A DNA stretch of 48,104 nucleotides from Pseudomonadota bacterium (GTDB taxonomy: Bacteria; Pseudomonadota; Alphaproteobacteria; Sphingomonadales; Sphingomonadaceae): positions 1-48,104 of the forward strand of contig JAEXLC010000133.1 in assembly GCA_023445495.1 (NCBI GenBank). The letters are read 5' to 3'. The position numbers and the translations under genes were made by a program. The notes beneath the pieces are model-generated. The model was given only the letters and a program-made list of their open reading frames with translations, had not been told where the DNA came from and ran no database searches. This document shows positions 10,001-15,781 of the stretch, piece after piece; the stretch's first letter is position 1, and the number at the start of each line of letters is the position of its first letter.

Positions 10001-10350
10001 GCCGCCAGCGCGGGCCCGGCATAGGCAATCTGGACATTGGCATCCGATGCGACCCTGCCGCTGTCCCAGACATTGCGGCCGGATTCGAGCGCCTTTGGGC
10101 TTGTCGCGACACGGATACGATAGGCGGTCTGCCGTGCGACCGGCGAGCGCCAGGCAAAGCGCGGCGCAGCTTCATCGAGCCCGAGCGGCGCTTCGGCATA
10201 TTCGACCTTCAGGCCGCCAGGTGCCAGGTCCGACGCAGCATATCCCGCCGACCCCAGCCACAGGACCACCAATCCCGCCAGCAGCAGCGCAAGGCGGATC
10301 GCACGGGATCCGCCTTGCGCCTTTCTCGCGGGAACCACTGCCGACAACAA
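7060..10350 (-). CDS. GH78 alpha-L-rhamnosidase
   Basis: 1096 residues, usual for multi-domain GH78 enzymes. A hydrophobic N-terminal segment (ALLLAGLVVLWLGSAGYAA) is a signal peptide or anchor. Beta-sandwich domains precede an (alpha/alpha)6 barrel. Asp674, Glu679 and Asp686 lie in DTPSFEKNGWTGD with the same spacing (5 and 7) as the known catalytic-site acids of Bacillus RhaB (Asp567, Glu572, Asp579). Glu967 in STMFESWG is the likely counterpart of its general base Glu841. It removes terminal alpha-L-rhamnose from flavonoid, saponin or polysaccharide side chains. The start is TTG at 10350 behind AGGGGAAGGG; a GTG at 10338 is possible but poorly spaced. It begins 11 nt after the receptor stop and ends in an ATGA overlap. 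Confidence 0.94.
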   Translation of the reverse strand: MLSAVVPARKAQGGSRAIRLALLLAGLVVLWLGSAGYAASDLAPGGLKVEYAEAPLGLDEAAPRFAWRSPVARQTAYRIRVATSPKALESGRNVWDSGRVASDANVQIAYAGPALAARQRYWWQVQVWDGEGRPGGWSTPGWWEMGLLSPSDWSASWISGPEPRDHDWSDVALDVDLTLTGTSLDLLFRALPHGKTYGDAYVWTLSDDKDGPALIAGKRLYPGGSSSAVSRVVLKRVPLAVPLKNRRHRLTIRATGNRTVTVLDGMVVDTLEDDAHGHGTIGFAAKEANAAIVHAVSVSGVGSPAVRTSFARNDNMFTGGTVSAAGLVVASGVKNIDLVLPMEAPAPLVRRGFRVAGKPIAQARLYFAAGGMPRIVLNGTPVGSPLGAGYTAYDRRVLVYTHDVTALLRPGPNVIGAELGRGWYGVSDPNEWYFHVAPWHAEPALRAQLEILYTDGTRETVATNGDWRTTSGPTLGDSIYRGERYDARLLPAGWDRPAFKADGWSPARVVAGPAGTLIAANSEAVAPVETISPVSVKQAAPGIWVYDFGRIIAGWPVLEVRGARGDTVSLVGSEQLGPDGLAIPASGLIDAQLQTDRYTLAGRGREQWEPSFGYRGFRYIQVDGLARAPRLTARLVHSAVARTGSFTSANPLLDRIDAAGIATILNNLHGFQTDTPSFEKNGWTGDAQASAGAAARSLDVARVWTKWLGDFRDAQSPAGEIPEIVPATPYYGYDKTPGWSLIWGPTTPWDVAAMILPWELYTTYGDTRILARSHDMQRRLVDYTATFIKAPEYRRASGLSEWVPPGSMDFLNARGGGVDAVTTAYFFHEADLLARSSQVIGEAADAARYRALADAIRTAYNARYWDDANGWYRTVDAKGVAGPPLQIQNVLALAFGMAPDGRAQGVADMIARDVEKQGLRTGVFGTRYLLEILSDYGHADLAYTVATRTDEPSWGWWIVNGHSTMFESWGLASRSRDHHYFASISDWMRQRLAGLRPGAPGYKIVLVKPEIPAGLASAEAAMETIHGRAASRWRVDGTGLTLRAQVPANTQGEIWVPTRFGAVAAPIGASLVRRESGYAVYRTGSGSFEFHAGGSR

Positions 10351-10361
10351 AATCCCTTCCC

Positions 10362-13055
10362 CTAGAATTTCGTGCGGATGCCGAACGAGACCAGCCGACC
10401 CAATGTGCCGCCATTGGTGTAGCCGGGCGCATTGTTGAGGAAGGGCGGATCCTGGTCGAGGACGTTGTCGACATTCAGCGTCAGCGCCGCGCCCTTGAGC
10501 AGATCGCTCAGATCGTAGGACAGGAAGACATCGACCGTATCGAAGGACGAGACGCGGGTTTGCGGCAGCACGCCGGCGAGCGGAAAGCCGCTGCGATGGT
10601 TGAGCGACACCCGCCCGCTCAGATCACCATAGCGCCCGCCCAGACTGGCGACGAACGCCAGCCGGCCGGTGCCGTTCTTCAGGTCATCGCTGAACGCGCC
10701 GCCCTTGATCGTCTGGGTCTTGCGCCCCAGCGTATAGGTGCCGGCGAAGCTGGCGCTGAGGGCACCGAAGCCGGTTTCGCGGGCATAGGCCAGGTTGAAA
10801 TCGATCCCGTCGGTATGGACCGCTCCAAGATTTGCGCGGGTCGCGAGGAACAGCACATAGGGCGCGCTGACGGCATAGAGCGCGGCCAGGCTGGGCACGC
10901 CATCCACGCGCAGGCTGCCCGCCGCGGCCTGCGCCTGGGCCAGCGTGGGATTGAGGATGTAGAAGCTCGAATAATTGGGATCCGAGAACAGCACCGGCGA
11001 CGTGAACGGCGGTACCGCGATCGCATCTTCAAAGCGGACGTTGAAATAGGTCGCGCTCAGCAGGAGACCCGGCGCCGCATCCGGCTTGAAATCGAAGCCA
11101 AGCGACCAGGTGTCCGCCGTCTCCGGCTTCAGATTGGCATTGCCCCCGGCAATCGCGATGGTGGGCCGCAATATGTCGAACGGCGAGCTGCTCGCGGCGC
11201 GATACGGGCTGAACGGGATGACCTGCACCCGCGAATCCACCGAATTACCGAGATCGGCAAGGCTGGGCGCGTGGAACGACGTGCCATAATTACCGCGAAG
11301 CGTGAGCGACCGGATCGGGCGCCAGGTGATGCCGATCTTGGGATTGGTGGTGCCACCGACATCGCTGTAATCGTCATAGCGCAGCGAACCGGACAGCTCG
11401 AGCGCGTACAGGCCCCCGGTCCGATTGCCTTCGCCGAAGATCGGGATCAGCACTTCGCCGAACAGCGATTTGACGTTGCGCTTGGCGAAGGCGCGGCCGC
11501 CGGTAATCGCCGCAGCCGGGCCACTGCCGGTGAAGGAGCGGATATCCTCGTAATGATATTCCGCACCCGCAGCGAGGCGGACATCGCCTCCGCCGACCGC
11601 GAACAGCGGACCGTCGACCACCAGGCGCCCCTCGGCGAGCTTCTGATCGGCCTGGCCGTAATTGACGAAGTCGTTGATCCTGGCGAGCACGGCCGGTGCC
11701 GTTGCCGACAGATTGTAGGGATTGAGCGCCGTCGCGGTACTGGTCCCGCCAAAAGCCGCGGTGACCGCAGCCGAATTGATCGTATCCTCGGTCGTCTCGT
11801 TCGTGCTGCGGCCATAATTGCCCAGCGCGCGAATTTGCCAGCCACCGCCCAGCTCGAATTCCGCGGTGGGCGTGATGCCCCAGGAAGTGAACTTCGCCGG
11901 GCTGACATTGCTCGGCCCGAATACCGGAGCGAAGGATAGCGCCACGGTCTGCGAGACCTCCGCCCCCACCCGCGTAAAATAGGGATTGAGCGCGGTGATC
12001 GTCTCGCTCTGGCTCGATTGCGCCGATCGCGTGATCGTGTCGCGCTGCGACCAATAGCCGGTCACTGCGAAACTGAAGCGATCGCTCACTTCCTGGGTGA
12101 AACCGCCGAACACGCTGTGCCGTGTCTCGCGCGGGACGATATCGGCATAATCGGTCTGGTCGCAGCGGTTCAGCGAGCCGGGGATCCGGCCAGGCAGCGC
12201 ATAGGGAATCCCGCCGATGATGAGGTTCGCCGGAGAACAGGCGGTTCCGCGATTGTCATTACCACCGCCGACGCGATTGTCGGCCGTCACATAGCCCCGG
12301 TCGATGCCCAGGATATTGTCGTGCCACGCATAGGCATAGGACAGGAAGACCGATCCCGATCCCCAGTCCTTGCCCGCGATCACGCTGCCGTCGAACGCGC
12401 GATACTGGTCGGCAATCCCGTAGCGCGCATTGGCGCCGAAGCCGTCGTAGCGCTTGCGCGTGATGAAGTTGATCACGCCCCCGATCGCATCCGATCCGTA
12501 GATCGACGAGCCGCCATCGGGAATGATCTCGACCCGGTCGATCGCGTCGGGCGGAATGACCGACGGATCGACCGAAGTCTGCAGCACACCCGCGCCGACC
12601 AGCCGGTGGCCGTCCATCAGGACCAGCGTGGTCGAACCGCCCGAGGCGCCCAGATTGCGGATATTGGGGCGGATGATCGGCAATGCGTAGCTGCCCGTGC
12701 CGACCGGTACCGTACCGAAATTGCCGACCTGCGGCACCGACGCCAGCAGATCATTCGCCGATGCGGCACCCGTGGCCAGCACATCGGCCCGATTGACGCT
12801 GACGACATTGGTGCCGACCGGCGCCACGCCGCGCAGCAGCGTACCGGTCACGACGATGTCCCTGCCCTCGCCGGCATCCTGCTCGGCAGCGGAATCGGCA
12901 GAGGCGCCCTGCGCCTGCGGGTCCGGCTGACCGGACAGAGCCTGCGCCTGCGCGGCGCTGGCCCAGTACAATCCTCCCGCCATGGCCAGGACCGAGACCC
13001 CACGGCGCAGCGGCCGGAACCCAATGCTCCTCGATGCGAAAAATTCGCCCCTCAT
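10362..13055 (-). CDS. TonB-dependent outer-membrane receptor
   Basis: 897 residues. The signal peptide ends near ASAAQAQA; a TonB-box-like DIVVTG (66-71) follows, then the plug domain with GGSSIYGSDAIGGVINFIT, and a long beta-barrel ending in Phe as outer-membrane proteins usually do. It would take up a bulky substrate through the outer membrane using the TonB-ExbB-ExbD motor. As first gene before the rhamnosidase and esterases, its ligand is presumably the glycoside or oligosaccharide they degrade. ATG at 13055 is preceded by AGGGGAGG at proper spacing; another ATG 5 nt upstream is out of frame. It is the closest relative in the window of SusC-like importers, but no SusD partner is present, as expected outside Bacteroidota. 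Confidence 0.95.
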   Translation of the reverse strand: MRGEFFASRSIGFRPLRRGVSVLAMAGGLYWASAAQAQALSGQPDPQAQGASADSAAEQDAGEGRDIVVTGTLLRGVAPVGTNVVSVNRADVLATGAASANDLLASVPQVGNFGTVPVGTGSYALPIIRPNIRNLGASGGSTTLVLMDGHRLVGAGVLQTSVDPSVIPPDAIDRVEIIPDGGSSIYGSDAIGGVINFITRKRYDGFGANARYGIADQYRAFDGSVIAGKDWGSGSVFLSYAYAWHDNILGIDRGYVTADNRVGGGNDNRGTACSPANLIIGGIPYALPGRIPGSLNRCDQTDYADIVPRETRHSVFGGFTQEVSDRFSFAVTGYWSQRDTITRSAQSSQSETITALNPYFTRVGAEVSQTVALSFAPVFGPSNVSPAKFTSWGITPTAEFELGGGWQIRALGNYGRSTNETTEDTINSAAVTAAFGGTSTATALNPYNLSATAPAVLARINDFVNYGQADQKLAEGRLVVDGPLFAVGGGDVRLAAGAEYHYEDIRSFTGSGPAAAITGGRAFAKRNVKSLFGEVLIPIFGEGNRTGGLYALELSGSLRYDDYSDVGGTTNPKIGITWRPIRSLTLRGNYGTSFHAPSLADLGNSVDSRVQVIPFSPYRAASSSPFDILRPTIAIAGGNANLKPETADTWSLGFDFKPDAAPGLLLSATYFNVRFEDAIAVPPFTSPVLFSDPNYSSFYILNPTLAQAQAAAGSLRVDGVPSLAALYAVSAPYVLFLATRANLGAVHTDGIDFNLAYARETGFGALSASFAGTYTLGRKTQTIKGGAFSDDLKNGTGRLAFVASLGGRYGDLSGRVSLNHRSGFPLAGVLPQTRVSSFDTVDVFLSYDLSDLLKGAALTLNVDNVLDQDPPFLNNAPGYTNGGTLGRLVSFGIRTKF

Positions 13056-13228
13056 TCCATCCTCCCCTTGCGCCGCTTTGCGGTCACCTTTGGTCTGGAC
13101 TGGAGCGCCATGAAGGCTCGGCCTCGATAGTCTCCAGCTGTGCGCCGCTTCTTCGAGACGGCTTGTGCACATTGGACTCAATACGGCCGGGCCAGGTCCG
13201 CGTCAATATTTTTAAAATAATGTACCGT
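13056..13228 (-). promoter_or_regulatory. Promoter region of the catabolic operon
   Basis: This AT-rich gap separates the tetR-like gene from the receptor gene. Reading the minus strand, TTGACG (13206-13201) and TATTGA (13183-13178) are 17 nt apart and form a candidate sigma-70-type promoter with a good -35 and a weak -10. Just upstream, 13210-13225 carries TTTTAAAATAATGTAC on the plus strand, a near copy of the operator half-site found upstream of the regulator. No clear terminator for the regulator gene is visible. Confidence 0.5.
13210..13225. promoter_or_regulatory. Candidate regulator half-site beside the receptor promoter
   Basis: The 16-mer fits TTTTRAAAYWWTGTAC, shared with 14624-14639 upstream of the double-TetR gene. 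Here the left arm and the TGTAC core are kept while the right arm is degenerate. It starts 4 nt upstream of the candidate -35 box and overlaps the end of the regulator gene region by proximity. Regulation by the neighbouring TetR-type protein is inference. Confidence 0.45.
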
Positions 13229-14560
13229 TTAATTCGAACTCCGCCCCGCGGCCGAGATCTCGTTTCGAAACGCGCTGCGGGCCAGCGCGAGCTGGTCAAG
13301 CCGGGAGCCCGTCGCCAGCACGCGCACCTGCTTGCCGATGAAGACGGCCTGCATCCGCATCGCATCGAACGAGCCGATCGCGGGAAACACCGCCTCCAGC
13401 CGGCGCTGCCATGCGACCGCCTGGTCGGTGATCACTTCCCACACCGCCGGACGCAGATCGAGCCGCCGCGAGGATTCCAGGCCGATCGAATAGATCGCGA
13501 TCGCGGCGCGGCCATGTTGCGTGACTTCGCGAACGAACACGGTCGCGGTCAGATCGGCGAGAATGTCGAGCGGCTGCCCCGCCACCGCCGCGGATGCCAC
13601 CATGTCGCGGTAGCGGCCCTTGGAGCGCGCAAACAGCTCAGCCTCGGCAGCCTTGAGCAAGGCATCGATCGACCCGAAATGATAGGCCGGCGCCGCGATG
13701 GTGAGTCCGCTCTCGGCCGCCACCGCCTTGTACGTGACGGCACCGGCTCCCTGCGATATGAGCACGTCGATCGCGCCTTGCAGGATATGTGCGCGCGTTT
13801 CGCGTGCCTTGGGCGTGCGCCGTGCCGGAACACCTGGCTCTTCCGGGGCTGGGGCAGCCGGCGCCCATTGCGTCACCGGGTCGGCACCAGCCGAGAATAC
13901 CGCGGCCAACTGTTCCGCCGAGAGCTTCAGCGGCAAGGTGATGAACAACAGGCCGATCGCCGTATCGATACCCGAAATCACCGCATCGTCGCCGAGTTCG
14001 CCATAGATCGCACGCGCCAGATCCCGCCACGCGTCGATCAGCCGGGCAAACCATGCGCCCGCGATCGCATGCCCCTCGGAGCTGCGCGCCGCTTCCAGAA
14101 TGATCTCGCACCAGGCGAGCGCGGCGGTACGATGGCGTCCCGCGGCGTTCGCGAGAAGGTTCGTGACGAACTCCCCCAGATCGACGGCCTTCTCGCTGGC
14201 CCGCTGACGCTGCGCGGCCCGCTCGAACGACCGCACAAATCCATCCAGCAGGCGCTGTGACGCGTCGGCAATCATGTCGCGCTTGGTTGCATAATGATAC
14301 GTCGTCGCGGCCAGCGACACACCCGCGGCAGCCGCGACAAGGCGATGGGTCAACCTGCCGGATCCGGACTCGGCGAGCACCGTTATGACCGCATTTGCGA
14401 TCTTCGCCTTGGTCCGAGCGGCACGAAGAGCCCGCCCTTTCCGCTCGATCCTGGACGTTTGTGATAGGTCCTTCGCCAATTCGCTCTTGTTCCTCCCATC
14501 CCTACGCCGCGCGACGCCGGGCCGCGACTGCGGATCGTTCTGAACGATCGCAGCCGCCAT
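13229..14560 (-). CDS. Tandem TetR-type transcriptional regulator (two TetR units in one chain)
   Basis: 443 residues, about twice the usual TetR length. Two helix-turn-helix units are visible: residues about 52-98 (with LTHRLVAAAAGVSLAATTYHY) and about 255-305 (with VTYKAVAAESGLTIAAPAYHF). Each is followed by an alpha-helical ligand-domain-like stretch, and a Pro/Ala linker (about 232-246) joins them. TetR proteins normally work as dimers on palindromes, so one chain may act as a built-in dimer, or as a dimer binding four half-sites. ATG at 14560 has CAGGG upstream; a TTG at 14602 would add 14 residues. It lies upstream of, and in the same direction as, the receptor operon and is the obvious candidate to control it. 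Ligand unknown; an aromatic acid, sugar or CoA ester is possible. Confidence 0.88.
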   Translation of the reverse strand: MAAAIVQNDPQSRPGVARRRDGRNKSELAKDLSQTSRIERKGRALRAARTKAKIANAVITVLAESGSGRLTHRLVAAAAGVSLAATTYHYATKRDMIADASQRLLDGFVRSFERAAQRQRASEKAVDLGEFVTNLLANAAGRHRTAALAWCEIILEAARSSEGHAIAGAWFARLIDAWRDLARAIYGELGDDAVISGIDTAIGLLFITLPLKLSAEQLAAVFSAGADPVTQWAPAAPAPEEPGVPARRTPKARETRAHILQGAIDVLISQGAGAVTYKAVAAESGLTIAAPAYHFGSIDALLKAAEAELFARSKGRYRDMVASAAVAGQPLDILADLTATVFVREVTQHGRAAIAIYSIGLESSRRLDLRPAVWEVITDQAVAWQRRLEAVFPAIGSFDAMRMQAVFIGKQVRVLATGSRLDQLALARSAFRNEISAAGRSSN

Positions 14561-14625
14561 ATCGAACCCTGGCCCGCATCCTCTGCCAAAGGGACTTCGC
14601 AATCCCGGCGTCTAATGCCGTTATT

Positions 14626-14649
14626 TTGAAACTTTGTACATGATTTCAA
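14626..14649. promoter_or_regulatory. Palindromic candidate operator upstream of the tandem TetR gene
   Basis: The sequence is TTGAAA-N3-TGTACA-N3-TTTCAA: outer arms and central hexamer are perfectly symmetric about one centre (18 of 24 positions). It lies 66-89 nt upstream of the regulator ATG. On the minus strand its outer arm reads TTGAAA and could double as a -35 box. A related half-site stands before the receptor gene. Autoregulation is typical for TetR proteins; that this regulator binds here is inference. Confidence 0.55.
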
Positions 14650-14771
14650 TTCGCCGGCGCCAAACAGGATCGGCGAGCAAATACCCGGGCTGCGAGATGC
14701 AACCCGACCAATAAGCCCGGACGGATATCCCGGATTGTCCAGGATCGAAGCGAATTGGCTGCTCAAGGCCA

Positions 14772-14794
14772 TTGCCCAGGAAATGGCGGGGCAA
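14772..14794 (-). terminator. Weak hairpin downstream of the GH19 gene
   Basis: TTGCCC and GGGCAA arms with an 11-nt loop lie about 56 nt after the stop codon of the T6SS operon's last gene. There is no following T-run, so it is at best a weak or factor-dependent termination signal. Confidence 0.2.
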
Positions 14795-14850
14795 CGGGTT
14801 AGCCACGCCTGACCGGTCGAGGGCGCGTCGATGCGGCGAAGGGCCGGCGT

Positions 14851-15756
14851 TCAGCCCGTCCGCCAGATCGTCCCCATTGGCGGCATCGTGAACATGCCGG
14901 GTTCGATGCCGGGGCGATCCTTCTGGAACGGTGCCGGTATCGCCTTGGGCAGCAGCGTCGGCGCGACGGCCGGCGGCGGGAGCTGGAAGCGCAGGATGGC
15001 GCTGAACTGATCGAAATAGCCCTGGCGTTCCTTCATGTTCACCGGGGCTCCCGACGCTTTCACATTACCCTGGTTGACCACCTTGGATACCCCGAGAAAG
15101 CCATGGGTCCTGAGCACCGTGTTGAGGTTGCGGCTGGACCAGTACCATGCCGCACTTCGCGTCGCGCCTTCGGGCGATTCCAGCCACGCCGCCAATGTAT
15201 TGGCTCTTCGATTGGCGGCGGCCGCATAGGCTTCGTAATTGGCTCGGCCGGTGATCTGGATCAGGCCCCGGCCGCAATATTGGAAGCCGTCGGGAATATC
15301 GTCATCGTCCTTGCTGGGCGGGCGATTGCCGTTGCGCCCGCCATATACTTCGTTCGCGAGCTTTTCGGGCTGGCCGGCACAGGCCGCGGCCTTGGCATTG
15401 GGAAGGCCATAATCCTTGTCGGTCTTCTTCGCCGCGGGATTGACCGCGAAGCGTTTCGGCCAGACCACGGCAAGACGCTGGGCCGAATAGTAAAGATCCT
15501 CCCGCACCTTTGCGAGGTTTCCGGACTCTTCCGCGACCGTGGCCAGGAACGCTGCGATACGATCGATCGTATCGATGTTGTTCTCCTGACAAACCGCGAT
15601 CAGATGCGGCGCGAACAGCTTCACCCGCTCCGTCTTGGCCTTGCCGAACATCCTGAGCAGCAGCGCCTCGGTGAGCACCACCCGCTCCGCCGGCGGCGTG
15701 ACCAGGTCGCCCAGCGCGACCACTTGCTTCGGCTGCTGCTTCTTCTTCCCCGCCAC
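14851..15756 (-). CDS. GH19 lysozyme/endolysin-like protein, candidate T6SS effector
   Basis: 301 residues and no signal peptide. The core has the GH19 lysozyme pattern: FLATVAEESGNL with the likely catalytic Glu77, Glu86 in KVREDLYYS, and FQYCGRGLIQITGRANY at about 158-174, as in phage-type endolysins and chitinase-like muramidases. It would cut the glycan strands of peptidoglycan. The Lys/Gln-rich N-terminus and the Pro-rich C-terminal tail (from about 255) are not part of the fold and could help loading. The start is GTG at 15756 behind GGAAGGAGG. It is the last gene of the clpV operon, 25 nt after clpV, so delivery by the T6SS is a reasonable inference. No adjacent immunity gene is seen. 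An alternative is a cell-wall enzyme helping apparatus insertion, but the lack of an export signal argues against that. Confidence 0.85.
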   Translation of the reverse strand: MAGKKKQQPKQVVALGDLVTPPAERVVLTEALLLRMFGKAKTERVKLFAPHLIAVCQENNIDTIDRIAAFLATVAEESGNLAKVREDLYYSAQRLAVVWPKRFAVNPAAKKTDKDYGLPNAKAAACAGQPEKLANEVYGGRNGNRPPSKDDDDIPDGFQYCGRGLIQITGRANYEAYAAAANRRANTLAAWLESPEGATRSAAWYWSSRNLNTVLRTHGFLGVSKVVNQGNVKASGAPVNMKERQGYFDQFSAILRFQLPPPAVAPTLLPKAIPAPFQKDRPGIEPGMFTMPPMGTIWRTG

Positions 15757-15781
15757 GCCGGCCTCCTTCCGCGATCCGCGC

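Larger units (their letters stand above)
14561..14850. other. Intergenic region between the regulator and the T6SS operon end
   Basis: At 290 nt this is the longest non-coding stretch. It contains the palindrome at 14626-14649 and a short inverted repeat TTGCCC/GGGCAA (14772-14777 and 14789-14794) that could form a weak hairpin after the GH19 gene but lacks a T-tract. A 61-codon open frame on the minus strand (14621-14806) has no recognisable features and I do not call it a gene. No immunity-like gene for the GH19 protein is evident. Confidence 0.6.

Noticed and set aside
14772..14794. Strong rho-independent terminator after the T6SS operon
   Set aside because: Only a 6-bp stem with an 11-nt loop and no T-run; kept as a low-confidence hairpin.
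14621..14806. 61-codon minus-strand open frame after the GH19 gene, considered as an immunity gene
   Set aside because: No signal peptide, no recognisable domain, GTG start without a convincing ribosome site, and it runs through the candidate operator.
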